A stretch of 58,601 nt of DNA from an uncultured Oscillospiraceae bacterium (GCA_934654755.1 CAKUGQ010000015.1:1-58601), one strand, 5' to 3'; counted from the stretch's first letter, positions 41,009 to 50,068 are shown. Notes: a model not told the origin generated them from the sequence alone. Program-made: numbers and translations.

Positions 41009-41978
41009 TTTCGATCCCCTTTTTCTCTTTTCGGGTAAAAATGACGGCGGAAGTCATGGCTCCGGCGGAGAGCAACAGGTAAACAACGAATTGGAGCAGT
41101 GCGCAGGTACGGGCTTTGGCAAGCAGCACGCCTACCTGCGGTTGAGACAACAGGTAGGGAAGGAGCACGATACCGAGCGTCAGGAGCCCAAAGACAAGCG
41201 CCAGCGCACAGAGCATAACCGCAAGTGCGCGAAGCAGGACAAGAGGGGCTCTGCGGTTCAGTAGCACGAGCACGGCAAGCAGGACGGCGGCGAGGGCGCA
41301 AACCGCGAAAAGCATCCACCCGGAGAGAAGACGACGTGCCAGCGCGATTGCGCCGGAAAGCGCCCCGGACGCCGGGACAGCGTTGGTCTGCGCACGAAGT
41401 ACGACGACGGTGGCTTCTGACCGAAATGTTGTAACTGCGCCGGTACGGATGCCGAACAGGTCAAGATACTCCTCCAGATTTTCCTCGAGGAATGCACGCA
41501 GCACATCGTAGTCGTGCTGCGTCATGCGGTACCCCAGCTCCTGATAGATCAGTTCCTCATTCTGCCGCACGAAGTCGACGACTTCTCCGACCGTCAGCGG
41601 ATCTACGGGACGGCCGTCGACCAGACTGCCCGTGTAGCGGCCGAGCGTACGGGCGATAAACTCGGACAGGTCACTCTTTCTCAAAAGTGTCTCGATTGCC
41701 TCCGAGGTGAGCCGGTGACTGCGAACGAATTCTTCATCGATTCTGCGCAGAAGGTAATCCGGCAGGCGGACGGTATTGTTATCTGTTATCTGTCCGGATT
41801 TGGGATCGGGCAGACGGATATCTGCAATGTCAACACTGCTTACGGTGCTTTCTATTCCCTCTGCACTGAGTGCGGCGCGGGCGATGGTCAGAAGCCCGCT
41901 CAGCAGCAGAAGGAGGGCGAGCAGGACGCTGCAAACGATTGTCCAGCTCTTTACGGCTTTACCGGATGCCTGATTCAT
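41001..41978 (-). CDS. multi-pass membrane protein, unknown function
   Basis: 325 residues. One N-terminal membrane helix (about 12-34), an extracellular region of about 175 residues with no Cys, and four hydrophobic segments in the C-terminal third (about 213-236, 241-262, 266-280 and 290-312), ending in a Lys-rich cytoplasmic tail. I recognise no family. The extracellular region looks helical and acidic (repeated E/L pairs). The gene overlaps the 8-oxoguanine deaminase-like start by 8 nt (ATGTCTGA), which links their expression but does not show a shared function. The start has AGGAGG. Confidence 0.7.
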   Translation of the reverse strand: MNQASGKAVKSWTIVCSVLLALLLLLSGLLTIARAALSAEGIESTVSSVDIADIRLPDPKSGQITDNNTVRLPDYLLRRIDEEFVRSHRLTSEAIETLLRKSDLSEFIARTLGRYTGSLVDGRPVDPLTVGEVVDFVRQNEELIYQELGYRMTQHDYDVLRAFLEENLEEYLDLFGIRTGAVTTFRSEATVVVLRAQTNAVPASGALSGAIALARRLLSGWMLFAVCALAAVLLAVLVLLNRRAPLVLLRALAVMLCALALVFGLLTLGIVLLPYLLSQPQVGVLLAKARTCALLQFVVYLLLSAGAMTSAVIFTRKEKKGIENV

Positions 41979-42017
41979 GTTCGGTCCTCCTGTTTTCTCT
42001 GCCCGTTTTGACGGTCT

Positions 42018-43043
42018 TTAAACCTTTGTTGTTCCGGCGAGGACATTTTTGTAATCCTCATAGTTTTTTTGTAGCAGCGCGGGTGTGTTAAGTCCGTAGG
42101 GGCATTTTGATGCACACAGGCCGCAGTGCAGACAACCTTCGATTCGCTTCATTTTTTCCTGCATATCCGGCGTGAGCCATGCAGCGGAGGGTGCGCGGCG
42201 CAGCATCAGGCTCACACGGGCGCAATTGTTGATCTCGATTCCTGCGGGGCAGGGCATACAGTAGCCGCAGCCGCGGCAGAATTCACCCGTCAGCTCTCTG
42301 CGTTCGGTTTCAATGAAGCTGCGCAGCTCATCGGTCATAACGGCGGGAGTTTTGAAGAAATCAAGCCATTCGTCCAGCTCGCGTTCGCGCTGGATGCCCC
42401 AGATGGGCAACACATTTTCAAATTGAGAAATGAAGGCAAATGCGGCATCGGAACGGCGGATGAGGCCGCCGGCCAGCCCCTTCATGGCAATCAGTCCCAT
42501 GTTGGCACGGCGGCACTTTTCCGCAAGCGCCTGCTCGCGTTCGGACGAGATGTAGCTGAAAGGGAATTGCAGCGTCTCATACAGACCGGAGTCAATGATT
42601 TCCTCGGCAATGCCGATTCTGTGTGCCGTGGCGCCGATGTGACGGATCTTGCCCTGCTTTTTTGCCTCCAGCATACACTCATACATACCCGTGCCGTCGC
42701 CGGGGCGGAAGCACTGCGCGGCATTGTGGAACTGGTAGATATCGATGTGGTCGGTTTTCAGCAGAGACAGCGAGGTCTCCAGATCACGCCAAAAGTCCTC
42801 CGGTGTCAGAGCGGCGGTTTTGGTGGCGACATAGATGCCGTCCCAGTGACCGCCGAAAGCAAGACCGAGTTTTTCCTCGCTGTCGGAGTAGGCGCGGGCG
42901 GTGTCAAAGAAGGTTATGCCGCCGCTTCTGGCACGCCGCAGCAGCGCGACGGCCTGATCTTTCATGACCCGCTGCACGGGCAGCGCGCCGAAGGCATTCT
43001 GCGGTACGCAGATGCCGGTGGAACCGAGTGTTACGGTTTTCAT
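42018..43043 (-). CDS. aldo/keto reductase with C-terminal 4Fe-4S cluster motifs
   Basis: 341 residues from the ATG placed 9 nt after AGGAGG (a TTG two codons earlier is possible). The N-terminal 240 residues form the NADP-dependent aldo/keto reductase barrel: FDTARAYSDSEEKLG holds catalytic Asp and Tyr, IYVATKT holds Lys, and DIYQFHNA supplies the His-region. The C-terminal extension (about 250-330) has FCRGCGYCMPCPAGIEI and CLHCGLCASKCPYGL, typical of ferredoxin-linked AKRs in anaerobes. The substrate is unknown. It is followed on the same strand by the membrane protein and deaminase-like genes (39 nt gap). Confidence 0.9.
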   Translation of the reverse strand: MKTVTLGSTGICVPQNAFGALPVQRVMKDQAVALLRRARSGGITFFDTARAYSDSEEKLGLAFGGHWDGIYVATKTAALTPEDFWRDLETSLSLLKTDHIDIYQFHNAAQCFRPGDGTGMYECMLEAKKQGKIRHIGATAHRIGIAEEIIDSGLYETLQFPFSYISSEREQALAEKCRRANMGLIAMKGLAGGLIRRSDAAFAFISQFENVLPIWGIQRERELDEWLDFFKTPAVMTDELRSFIETERRELTGEFCRGCGYCMPCPAGIEINNCARVSLMLRRAPSAAWLTPDMQEKMKRIEGCLHCGLCASKCPYGLNTPALLQKNYEDYKNVLAGTTKV

Positions 43044-43098
43044 AGACAAAATCCTCCTGTTGTCTTTCTGAATCCTCTATGTAAATTGTAAATTTCTC

Positions 43099-43127
43099 TT
43101 GCACAAACGACGCGGATGGGTTATACT
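43099..43127 (+). promoter_or_regulatory. promoter of TIGR00300-like gene
   Basis: TTGCAC, 17 nt, TATACT; start codon 37 nt downstream. Confidence 0.65.
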
Positions 43128-43163
43128 GGAAGCGGAACGCCCAAGAAAAGGAGATTGACTTTT

Positions 43164-44249
43164 ATGCTGAACCTCAAGCCCTATTTCCCGCCTGATTTTA
43201 CCGAAAAGCGCTTTACCGACGCACCGGAGGCCGTGCTTGTTCCCGCCCCCTTTGACGGTGTTGCACCGGAGCATTACCACGCAATGAGCATCTTCCCCGA
43301 GTACTTTCACATCGACGGCCAGTGGCTGCTTGCCGAGGAAAGCCGCATGGACTGTGTTGCCGTGCTGGAAAACGGTAAAGTCATCGTTCGCGAGCCGCGG
43401 CTGCTTAAAAAGGGCGACCTTGTCGTTACCGGCCGAACGGAAAACTGTGAGGACGGTATCTTTGTCCATCCCGACGGCTTCCGTGAACAGAAGGGAAACC
43501 AGGATGTGTTTGCTTTCCGCACCGGACGCTCCCGTGAGACGGCATTTTCCCGTGATTATGACGAATTGTATGAGGTGCTGCGGCATGACCGCGATCACGG
43601 CAAAATCGTCTGGGTCATGGGGCCGGCCTTTGCCTTTGACCATGATGCGCGCCGTGCAATGAGCAAGCTCATTGAGGCGGGCTATGTGCATGCCATCCTT
43701 GCAGGCAACGCGCTGGCGACGCATGATCTTGAGGCGGCCTACATCGGTACGGCACTCGGCCAAGACATCTACACCCAGCAGTCAATGCCGAACGGGCATT
43801 ACAACCATCTGGATACGATCAACCGCGTGCGCTTCCACGGTTCCATCGCGAACTTCATCAAGAACGAGCATATCGACAACGGCATTATCTATTCCTGTGA
43901 GAAGTGCGGCGTGCCCTATGTTCTCGGCGGCTCCATTCGCGACGACGGCCCGCTGCCCTGCGTTTACGGGAATGTCTACGAGGCGCAGAACGCCATGCGC
44001 GATCAGGTGCGCGCGGCGACGACGGTAATCAGCATGGCTACCATGCTGCATACCATTGCCACGGGAAACATGACGCCTTCATTCCGAGTGATGCCGGACG
44101 GCACCGTGCGTCAGGTTTATTTCTACTGTGTCGATACGGCGGAATTTGTTGTAAACAAACTGGCCGACCGCGGCAGTCTTTCGGCGCGTGGTATCGTGGC
44201 TAACGTACAGGACTTTATCGTCAACGTGCAGCGTGGTCTCGGCCTGTAA
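43164..44249 (+). CDS. TIGR00300/LOR-SDH-like family protein (ornithine cyclodeaminase type)
   Basis: 361 residues from the ATG behind AAAAGGAG. It resembles the family (TIGR00300) that includes archaeal ornithine cyclodeaminase and the C-terminal part of cyanobacterial AgrE. The characteristic blocks are WVMGPAFAFDHDARRAMSKLIEAGYVHAILAGNALATHDLEAA, GTALGQDIY, and a GHYNHLDTINRVRFHGSIANFI stretch, then CEKCGVPYVLGGSIRDDGPLP with two Cys. Such proteins use a nucleotide cofactor to convert ornithine to proline and ammonia; the reaction here is not proven. It is a single gene ended by a strong hairpin at 44342. The assignment is from memory of motifs. Confidence 0.6.
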   Translation: MLNLKPYFPPDFTEKRFTDAPEAVLVPAPFDGVAPEHYHAMSIFPEYFHIDGQWLLAEESRMDCVAVLENGKVIVREPRLLKKGDLVVTGRTENCEDGIFVHPDGFREQKGNQDVFAFRTGRSRETAFSRDYDELYEVLRHDRDHGKIVWVMGPAFAFDHDARRAMSKLIEAGYVHAILAGNALATHDLEAAYIGTALGQDIYTQQSMPNGHYNHLDTINRVRFHGSIANFIKNEHIDNGIIYSCEKCGVPYVLGGSIRDDGPLPCVYGNVYEAQNAMRDQVRAATTVISMATMLHTIATGNMTPSFRVMPDGTVRQVYFYCVDTAEFVVNKLADRGSLSARGIVANVQDFIVNVQRGLGL

Positions 44250-44311
44250 AGAAGTATAACAAATTCGGGCACTTTTGGCAAGTATTTACGAAATTTTTTG
44301 CAGCGGCTTCA

Positions 44312-44333
44312 AAATGCGCGACGGAGCGCATTT
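44312..44333. repeat. small REP-like palindrome
   Basis: AAATGCGC, 6-nt loop, GCGCATTT, followed by CCG. It resembles the AAATGC/GCATTT-CGG palindrome inside the 149-bp repeats near 11.98 and 12.12 kb, so both may belong to one dispersed family. Confidence 0.35.
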
Positions 44334-44341
44334 CCGAGCGA

Positions 44342-44380
44342 CAAGCCGACGGTGCTACCGCACCGTCGGCTTGCCTGTTT
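44342..44380 (+). terminator. terminator of TIGR00300-like gene
   Basis: Perfect 14-bp stem CAAGCCGACGGTGC and complement with a 4-nt loop, followed by CCTGTTTTCC. Confidence 0.8.
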
Positions 44381-44453
44381 TCCGATACGGCGTGCAGAGC
44401 GTGCGCCGCTCCACAAATTCATAAAAAGTTTACAGCGTATTCTGGAGATTTTA

Positions 44454-44482
44454 TTGTAAAAGGGCGGAGAACGTGCTATGAT
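44454..44482 (+). promoter_or_regulatory. promoter of ftsH-mscS operon
   Basis: TTGTAA, 17 nt, TATGAT, about 60 nt before the start codon. A second, weaker TTTACA lies 25 nt upstream. Confidence 0.6.
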
Positions 44483-44540
44483 TTCCACGTTTTAAGGGTA
44501 AATCTGAGCGTTTATGCCGCTCATTCAGGAGGTAAAACGT

Positions 44541-46427
44541 ATGGCCAATCAGCAAAACGGAAAACGTCCGGAAAAAAATAACGAAACCCGCCCTTCCTCC
44601 AGCTTCTGGGTGGTAATCGCTGCGATTGTTCTGGTCGGAATGATGTTGGGTCAGCTCCTTTTTTCCAGCGGGACGAAGGTTTCCTACAATGTCTTTCTGG
44701 ATCAGGTAAACAAGGACAATATTGAGGCCGTTGAGATCCAGTCCGACCGGATTCTGTTCCAGCTTCGCGGGACAAAGGAGCTCCCGCGCTCGCAGCAGAA
44801 GACCTACTATACCGGCCGGGTGTTCACGGATATGCCGCAGGATCTTGTTGATACGCTCTATAAAAACGGTGTGGAATTCGACAAGCTGATTGTGGAGGAA
44901 AACATCTTCACAACGTTGCTGTCGTGGGTATTGATGCCCGCGCTGCTTGTGCTGGGATTCCTGTTCATTATGCGTATGGCTGCCAAATCCGGCGGCGGTA
45001 TGGGCGGTATCGGCGCGATGGGCAAGAGCACTGCCAAGGTCTACATGGAAAAGGAGACCGGCGTAACCTTCCGTGACGTGGCCGGGCAGGATGAAGCCAA
45101 GGAATCGCTGCTGGAGATTATCGACTTTTTGAATAACCCGAAAAAATACACCGCCATCGGCGCAAAGCTCCCGAAGGGCGCGCTGCTGGTCGGCTCTCCC
45201 GGTACCGGAAAGACCTTGCTTGCCAAGGCAGTTGCAGGAGAGGCGCACGTCCCGTTCTTCTCCATTTCCGGTTCGGATTTTGAGGAGATGTTCGTCGGCG
45301 TCGGCGCAAGCCGTGTGCGTGACCTGTTCCACGAGGCATCCAAGGTAGCTCCGGCGATTATTTTCATCGACGAGATCGATGCGGTCGGCCATACGCGTGA
45401 TTCCCGTTTCGGCAACGGCATGGATCAGACGCTGAATCAGCTTCTGGCGGAGATCGACGGCTTCGACTCGTCGAAGGGCGTTGTGATCCTTGCTGCGACG
45501 AACCGCCCCGAGATTCTTGACCCTGCGCTTCTGCGCGCCGGACGCTTTGACCGCCGCATTGTGGTCGATCGCCCAAACCTTGAGGGACGCTATCAGACGC
45601 TCCTGGTTCATACACGCAATATCCGCCTTTCGGAGGATGTCGATCTTCGTAAGCTTGCGCAGGCAACGGCGGGCGCCGTCGGCGCCGACCTCGCCAATCT
45701 GGTCAATGAAGCTGCGCTGCGCGCCGTGCGAAAGGGACGCCAGCTTGTCAATCAGGAGGACCTTCTTGTGTCTTTTGAGACCGTCATTGCCGGCACCGAG
45801 AAAAAGGGTACCGTCCTGACGGACATTGAAAAGCGTATTGTGGCATATCATGAGTGCGGTCATGCGCTTGTTGCCGCGCTGGAGAAGCACGCGCAGCCTG
45901 TTTCCAAAATCACCATCGTCCCGCACACCTCCGGCGCGCTCGGCTATACCATGCAGATGCCCGAGGAGGAGAAGTATCTCAGCTCGCGCGAGGAGCTGCT
46001 CATCGAACTGCGCACCCTGCTCGGCGGCCGCGCCGCAGAACAGACCGTGTTCGGAATTCAGACGACCGGCGCTGCAAACGACATTCAGCGCGCCACGGAG
46101 CTGGCACGGAAGATGGTTACGCAGTACGGCATGAGTGAGGGCGTCGGTCTGATGGCGCTTGCCGCATCGTATAACGAATACCTTGGCGGGAGCACCCATA
46201 TGGACTGCGCACAGAACACCGCGGCCGAAGCCGATCGCGAGATGCGTAAGCTCCTGAACGACGCTTATGATGCCGCAAAGAAACTCCTGAATGAGCACCG
46301 TGCGCTTCTTGACGACGTCTCGCTGTATCTGCTTCAGAAGGAAACGATCACGGGCGACGAGCTGATGCGCTACGTAAATGCGGAGGATAAAAAACCCGAG
46401 AAGACACAGGAGAGTGAGACCGAATGA
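44541..46427 (+). CDS. ftsH: ATP-dependent zinc metalloprotease FtsH
   Basis: 628 residues from the ATG behind CAGGAGG (an upstream in-frame start adds nine residues without a ribosome site). Two membrane helices (about 22-44 and 125-150) flank a short extracellular domain. AAA ATPase: Walker A GSPGTGKT near 218, Walker B IIFIDEIDA, arginine finger region GRFDRR. The peptidase site is H437-E438-C-G-H441. It forms a hexamer in the membrane that degrades misfolded or regulatory proteins. The stop codon overlaps the start of the mscS-type gene (ATGA), forming an operon. Confidence 0.97.
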   Translation: MANQQNGKRPEKNNETRPSSSFWVVIAAIVLVGMMLGQLLFSSGTKVSYNVFLDQVNKDNIEAVEIQSDRILFQLRGTKELPRSQQKTYYTGRVFTDMPQDLVDTLYKNGVEFDKLIVEENIFTTLLSWVLMPALLVLGFLFIMRMAAKSGGGMGGIGAMGKSTAKVYMEKETGVTFRDVAGQDEAKESLLEIIDFLNNPKKYTAIGAKLPKGALLVGSPGTGKTLLAKAVAGEAHVPFFSISGSDFEEMFVGVGASRVRDLFHEASKVAPAIIFIDEIDAVGHTRDSRFGNGMDQTLNQLLAEIDGFDSSKGVVILAATNRPEILDPALLRAGRFDRRIVVDRPNLEGRYQTLLVHTRNIRLSEDVDLRKLAQATAGAVGADLANLVNEAALRAVRKGRQLVNQEDLLVSFETVIAGTEKKGTVLTDIEKRIVAYHECGHALVAALEKHAQPVSKITIVPHTSGALGYTMQMPEEEKYLSSREELLIELRTLLGGRAAEQTVFGIQTTGAANDIQRATELARKMVTQYGMSEGVGLMALAASYNEYLGGSTHMDCAQNTAAEADREMRKLLNDAYDAAKKLLNEHRALLDDVSLYLLQKETITGDELMRYVNAEDKKPEKTQESETE

Positions 46428-47215
46428 GCTGGGAGGATGTTTGGAAGCTTCTTTCCTCGCTGACACTGGATCGCATCTTACCTGCGCTCGGGATCGTTCT
46501 TGTCGGAGCCGTGCTGGTGCATGTCGCCATGAAGGGAGTTGACCGTGCGCTCTCGCATTCCAGAGTGGATAAAACCGCCTTTGGAATTCTGAAGACCACT
46601 CTGCGCGTACTCCTGTACGGCATCGTTTTTCTGATCGCACTCGGCAGTATCGGCGTGGATGTCAGCTCGCTGGTTGCCGTTCTGAGCGTTGGATCTCTGG
46701 CTGTGACACTGGCCGTGCAGCAGACGCTCGGCAACATCGCCGGAGGCATTACTCTGATTGCCACGCATCCGTTTCATGTGGGCGACTACATTGAATTCGG
46801 CTCCGACGAGGGTACTGTTCAGGAGATCAATCTGAATTATACGCACATTGTTACCGCCGACGGCCGCAGGATTTTCATTCCGAACAGCGATGCCGCTTCC
46901 TCGCGTGTGTGCAACTACCCGGCTGACGGCAACCGCCGGCTGGATTTGAAGCTCAGTATCCCATTTGACGTACCGCAGCAGAAGGTCACGCAGGCTCTGC
47001 TGCGCATCGCAGAGCAGGAAAAGTGTCTGCCTGAACCGGAGCCTGTTGTCCGAATTCTCGGCTTTGAAAACGGCGCAGTGCAGTATGATCTGGTGCTCTG
47101 GACGACCTGTGCGGATTATTGGGACGTATTGTTTGACGTAAACAAGGCCGTCAAGACTGTGTTTGAGCAGGAGGGTATCCCTCTTGCGGTGCCGGTCGTG
47201 AAGGTCCAGCAGTAA
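46424..47215 (+). CDS. small-conductance mechanosensitive channel (MscS family)
   Basis: 263 residues. Three membrane helices (about 17-37, 55-77, 82-112). The third is the pore helix, with Gly/Ala pattern VAVLSVGSLAVTLAVQQTLGNIAGGI. Then come the beta domain (HPFHVGDYIEFGSDEGTVQEINLNYTHI, RRIFIPNSDAAS) and the alpha/beta C-terminal cage (LSIPFDVPQQKVTQALLRI). It opens under membrane tension to release solutes during osmotic downshock. The coupled start (ATGA) with ftsH and the terminator at 47228 close this two-gene operon. Confidence 0.93.
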   Translation: MSWEDVWKLLSSLTLDRILPALGIVLVGAVLVHVAMKGVDRALSHSRVDKTAFGILKTTLRVLLYGIVFLIALGSIGVDVSSLVAVLSVGSLAVTLAVQQTLGNIAGGITLIATHPFHVGDYIEFGSDEGTVQEINLNYTHIVTADGRRIFIPNSDAASSRVCNYPADGNRRLDLKLSIPFDVPQQKVTQALLRIAEQEKCLPEPEPVVRILGFENGAVQYDLVLWTTCADYWDVLFDVNKAVKTVFEQEGIPLAVPVVKVQQ

Positions 47216-47227
47216 CAGCAAAGTATT

Positions 47228-47264
47228 AACGACCGTTTCCGTATTACAGGGAGCGGTCGTTTTG
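47228..47264 (+). terminator. terminator of ftsH-mscS operon
   Basis: AACGACCG pairs with CGGTCGTT around an inner TTCC/GGGA region, followed by TTTGC. From 47265 to 47500 there is an AT-richer leader region with TTGACA at 47370 and TATAGT at 47382, spaced too closely for one promoter, and no supported gene. Confidence 0.65.
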
Positions 47265-47520
47265 CTTCGCCGTTCGAGCCCCGCCCGTCTGTCGGTTGAA
47301 TCAGGCGGTACGGCAGCCGCAGGGGGAAAGTCAGCTTCAACGAAAATGCACTGAAAATGGGGAAACTTCTTGACAATGTGGTATAGTCGGAGCATCTCGA
47401 GGCACTAATTTGCACAAAACAAGCTCTTCTGCGCCTCGGGAATTCATTTTCAGACAGTTTTTCACAGAGTAAATCGCGCTGCCGGTTAGATCGATGCAGG
47501 TAAGGAGAAAGGTTTCAACA

Positions 47521-48201
47521 ATGACTGTTTTTGAAGAAACATCCGCTCGGATTGAGAACGGTATACTTACAGTTTCCTGTGGCTACCGGGTTGAATTTAT
47601 GCACTCCGATTTCGAACCGATTCAGCTTGGTACGCCGGCATATTGGGATGACGCAATTCAACAATACTGCCCTTCCGATTTTGTAACGTTCGGTATTTAC
47701 GGAAGCCGTCAGCCGCGTGAGAAGTGCAACCGTGTTACGGATTATAAGCAGGTCTGGGGACTTTTAGGCCTGAAAAAGGGTTATCCCGGAACGTTCATTG
47801 ATTGCGGGCCGGACAGGCTTTATCTCGGCATCACATCTGCACCATTTGCAAAGCTATCGGAATGCGATGCGCCGGTCTGTCTTTTGCTTCCGGCCAATGA
47901 GGCAGGGAAATTCGTAGAAATCTGGACATTTTTTATCGACTCAATGCTCACGATGTCACAGCCTGGCGTGATAGACGGGTTACGGAATGTTGTCCGTACT
48001 TTTCCGAAAACCATAGCCCTAATTTTTCAGTGCACTTGCAAAAGCAGCGTCTCTCTGACCGCGATATGCAGCGAACCGGAAAAGCTTCGCGACGCGATCT
48101 GCGACGCTCAGCGTAAAGACAATTGTATCATTACCAGACGTTTTTTAAGCAGAGGCGAAGGATCATTCGACTCTCGCAAAGCAAGGATCAGAAGAGATTA
48201 G
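47521..48201 (+). CDS. hypothetical protein
   Basis: 226 residues from the ATG behind AAGGAGAAAGG. No signal peptide or membrane helix. I recognise no family. Visible features are an N-terminal beta-rich region (about 8-30), a WDDAIQQYCPSDFVTFGIYGSRQPRE stretch, a central domain, eight Cys spread without a metal-site spacing, and a very basic C-terminal tail (last 40 residues, Arg/Lys-rich). Base composition is more AT-rich than flanking genes, as is that of the following lipoprotein gene, so the pair may have been acquired together. The following gene begins 25 nt downstream. Confidence 0.6.
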   Translation: MTVFEETSARIENGILTVSCGYRVEFMHSDFEPIQLGTPAYWDDAIQQYCPSDFVTFGIYGSRQPREKCNRVTDYKQVWGLLGLKKGYPGTFIDCGPDRLYLGITSAPFAKLSECDAPVCLLLPANEAGKFVEIWTFFIDSMLTMSQPGVIDGLRNVVRTFPKTIALIFQCTCKSSVSLTAICSEPEKLRDAICDAQRKDNCIITRRFLSRGEGSFDSRKARIRRD

Positions 48202-48226
48202 AAAGCGGCAAGCAGGAGGTTAACCG

Positions 48227-49081
48227 ATGAAAAGAGCAACGAATACGCTGTTTGTGGTACTTATGGTCTTCCTGGCCCTTGTATTCTCTGCCTGCTCACA
48301 TGAGGATCCGTTGTTGGAGGATGCGTCAGTTTATGCGCTTCAAGCGGAGTTTGATCGAGAGGATGTTGATTTTGACTCTCTGTGTGCGTTACTGAACAAA
48401 CAGTTTGAGAATTCGGATATGGAATACTTTACCGATATCGGTGAGGGAACGGATATTTTCGATCGCAGCTATGAGAAACGGCGGTTGTATTTTAAAAAGA
48501 CAAAGGTTAAAGAGCAAGATCGTCTATCATGGCTTTATGTTAGTATGTACCCCTCCGCCGAAGATGCCAAACAGTCTTATACGGATCGGTCATTTACCAT
48601 CGACTTTGTAGACGAGGCCTATTTGATTCGGTTTGGGAATTTGCTGATTGAGTCGATGGGACCGGAACTCCGAGCTGTACTCACTGAGCTGGGAATCTCT
48701 GTCGAGCCAACCAAAACAAAGGTGTTTCGAAACGATTTGCACACGATATTGAAAGTTGAAGGTGGACCGACGCTGGAGCAGATCATTTCAGCCGCGCCCC
48801 AATTTGGTTATCGTGTGATAGAAAGTGCGAGCGAGCGCACCGTTTATCTAATGAACGATAAGCGATGGTTTTTTCTTACAATACAGGATCGCGCGGCAGA
48901 TGTGTGTGACAGCCCATTAGAAGGGGTTTCATCGCGCTTTCAATTGTTTGAACCTCAGGATGAATCTGTTAGAACAATTGAATATGCGTTTGGGTCGGTC
49001 CTGTTTTTTTCGGATGAGTATAGTGTTCTGTCCGTCGGTACGATATGGTTGGAATTCCTGGAACAAATTGAGATGACTTAA
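48227..49081 (+). CDS. putative lipoprotein, unknown function
   Basis: 284 residues. Lipobox FSAC with Cys near residue 24 after a 20-residue hydrophobic signal. The mature part is acidic (DREDVDFDSLC, then DMEYFTDIGEGTDIFDR) with no domain I recognise. Two similar segments about 40 residues long contain YxxMYPSAEDAKQSY-like and FGYRVIESASERTVYLMNDKRWFFL-like patterns. The ribosome site AGGAGG is strong. Like the gene before it, codon use is noticeably more AT-rich than in neighbouring operons. A strong terminator follows. Likely an outer-surface protein of an acquired two-gene unit (inference). Confidence 0.7.
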   Translation: MKRATNTLFVVLMVFLALVFSACSHEDPLLEDASVYALQAEFDREDVDFDSLCALLNKQFENSDMEYFTDIGEGTDIFDRSYEKRRLYFKKTKVKEQDRLSWLYVSMYPSAEDAKQSYTDRSFTIDFVDEAYLIRFGNLLIESMGPELRAVLTELGISVEPTKTKVFRNDLHTILKVEGGPTLEQIISAAPQFGYRVIESASERTVYLMNDKRWFFLTIQDRAADVCDSPLEGVSSRFQLFEPQDESVRTIEYAFGSVLFFSDEYSVLSVGTIWLEFLEQIEMT

Positions 49082-49094
49082 ACAAGCAGAGAAC

Positions 49095-49136
49095 AGCCCC
49101 GGTGTAGGCCAACTGACCTACACCGGGGTGTGTTTT
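49095..49136. terminator. bidirectional terminator
   Basis: Perfect 12-bp stem CCCCGGTGTAGG/CCTACACCGGGG with an 8-nt loop, then TGTGTTTTA. It separates convergent genes. Confidence 0.85.
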
Positions 49137-49159
49137 ACATGGCTCCGGTCGAACCCGGC

Positions 49160-49975
49160 TTATTTCCCTGTGCAGCAGCTACAGCTCCCGTCACAGTCAC
49201 CGGAGGCGCCGCTTTCCGGGAAGAACGCCTGCATCGGGAAAGCGATGCGGCTGAACAGGTCGCAGGGATCCTCCTCGCAGCATTCTTCGTCGCAGCATTC
49301 ACGCGTCGGCGCGCAGTATTCGCACACCGGGATGGTGAGCTGTGTTTCGCGTTCCAGACGCACGGTAGAGAACTGCCCGATGGTAACATACAGTCGCCGG
49401 CTGTCGCCGGTGAGCACGAGCTGTTCTCCGAAAGAGTCGGAAATGAAGGACGGGATGTTTGTGAGCAGGGTATCCTCCTTGCTGCCGTCGCCCAGCTCTC
49501 TTACTTTGGCCGACAGAACCATCGGGTCGAGCGCTTCGACTACGGCAACCGGCTTGCTGCCTGCCGCCAACTCCGGAAGAACGGGCGGCGTGTCTGTGCT
49601 GCGGTAGATTTTGGCGCAGCTCTTACCGCCGTAAAGTACGACACGCTTTGCGAAAACCGCAAGACCGGTGATCGTTGTCGGCCGGGTGCCGCCGAAAAGT
49701 GCATCGCCGAGGATCCGGTAGTAGAATGTGATGTCCACGGCATAGTGACCGGATTTATAGCTCAGCGCTTCGACTTCAATGGCTGAGTACAGCAGCTCTG
49801 CGCAGCGTGTTTTGGCGCCGGTCGAATTGTCAAGTGTTTCCTGTGAAGATTCGGTCAGATAGACACGGAGATCCTCCACACAGTCCTTGTCAAGGCAACT
49901 GTCGACGATCTGCATCGTGTGTATGCAGACGGACCTTCCCGGTCCGTCAACAGGCTTACGGGTGTTGTCTGCCAT
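49160..49975 (-). CDS. conserved Clostridia protein with Cys-rich tail, unknown function
   Basis: 271 residues from the ATG behind GGAGGG. No signal peptide. The N-terminal 190 residues look like a beta-rich domain with conserved-looking blocks (VCIHTMQIVDSCLDKDCVEDLRVYLT, YAVDITFYYRILGDALFGG). The C-terminal part is Cys-rich: CEYCAPTRECCDEECC near 223-238 and a GDCDGSCSCC end. I recall similar proteins annotated as hypothetical in spore-forming Clostridia. The CxxC-type tail suggests metal binding or disulfide cross-linking, as in spore-coat proteins, but this is not shown. It is a single gene, divergent from tagA. Confidence 0.7.
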   Translation of the reverse strand: MADNTRKPVDGPGRSVCIHTMQIVDSCLDKDCVEDLRVYLTESSQETLDNSTGAKTRCAELLYSAIEVEALSYKSGHYAVDITFYYRILGDALFGGTRPTTITGLAVFAKRVVLYGGKSCAKIYRSTDTPPVLPELAAGSKPVAVVEALDPMVLSAKVRELGDGSKEDTLLTNIPSFISDSFGEQLVLTGDSRRLYVTIGQFSTVRLERETQLTIPVCEYCAPTRECCDEECCEEDPCDLFSRIAFPMQAFFPESGASGDCDGSCSCCTGK

Positions 49976-50068
49976 AGAAAACCCTCCTGATGAGTCTTTA
50001 AGCAAAAGGATGCTTCATGACCATAGTATGCCGCGCCGAACCAAAGGTGAAATATTGAGACGCCGCCG

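Noticed and set aside
44451..46640. A 729-codon open frame opposite ftsH
   Set aside because: Shadow of FtsH and MscS, whose motifs and coupled starts are unmistakable.
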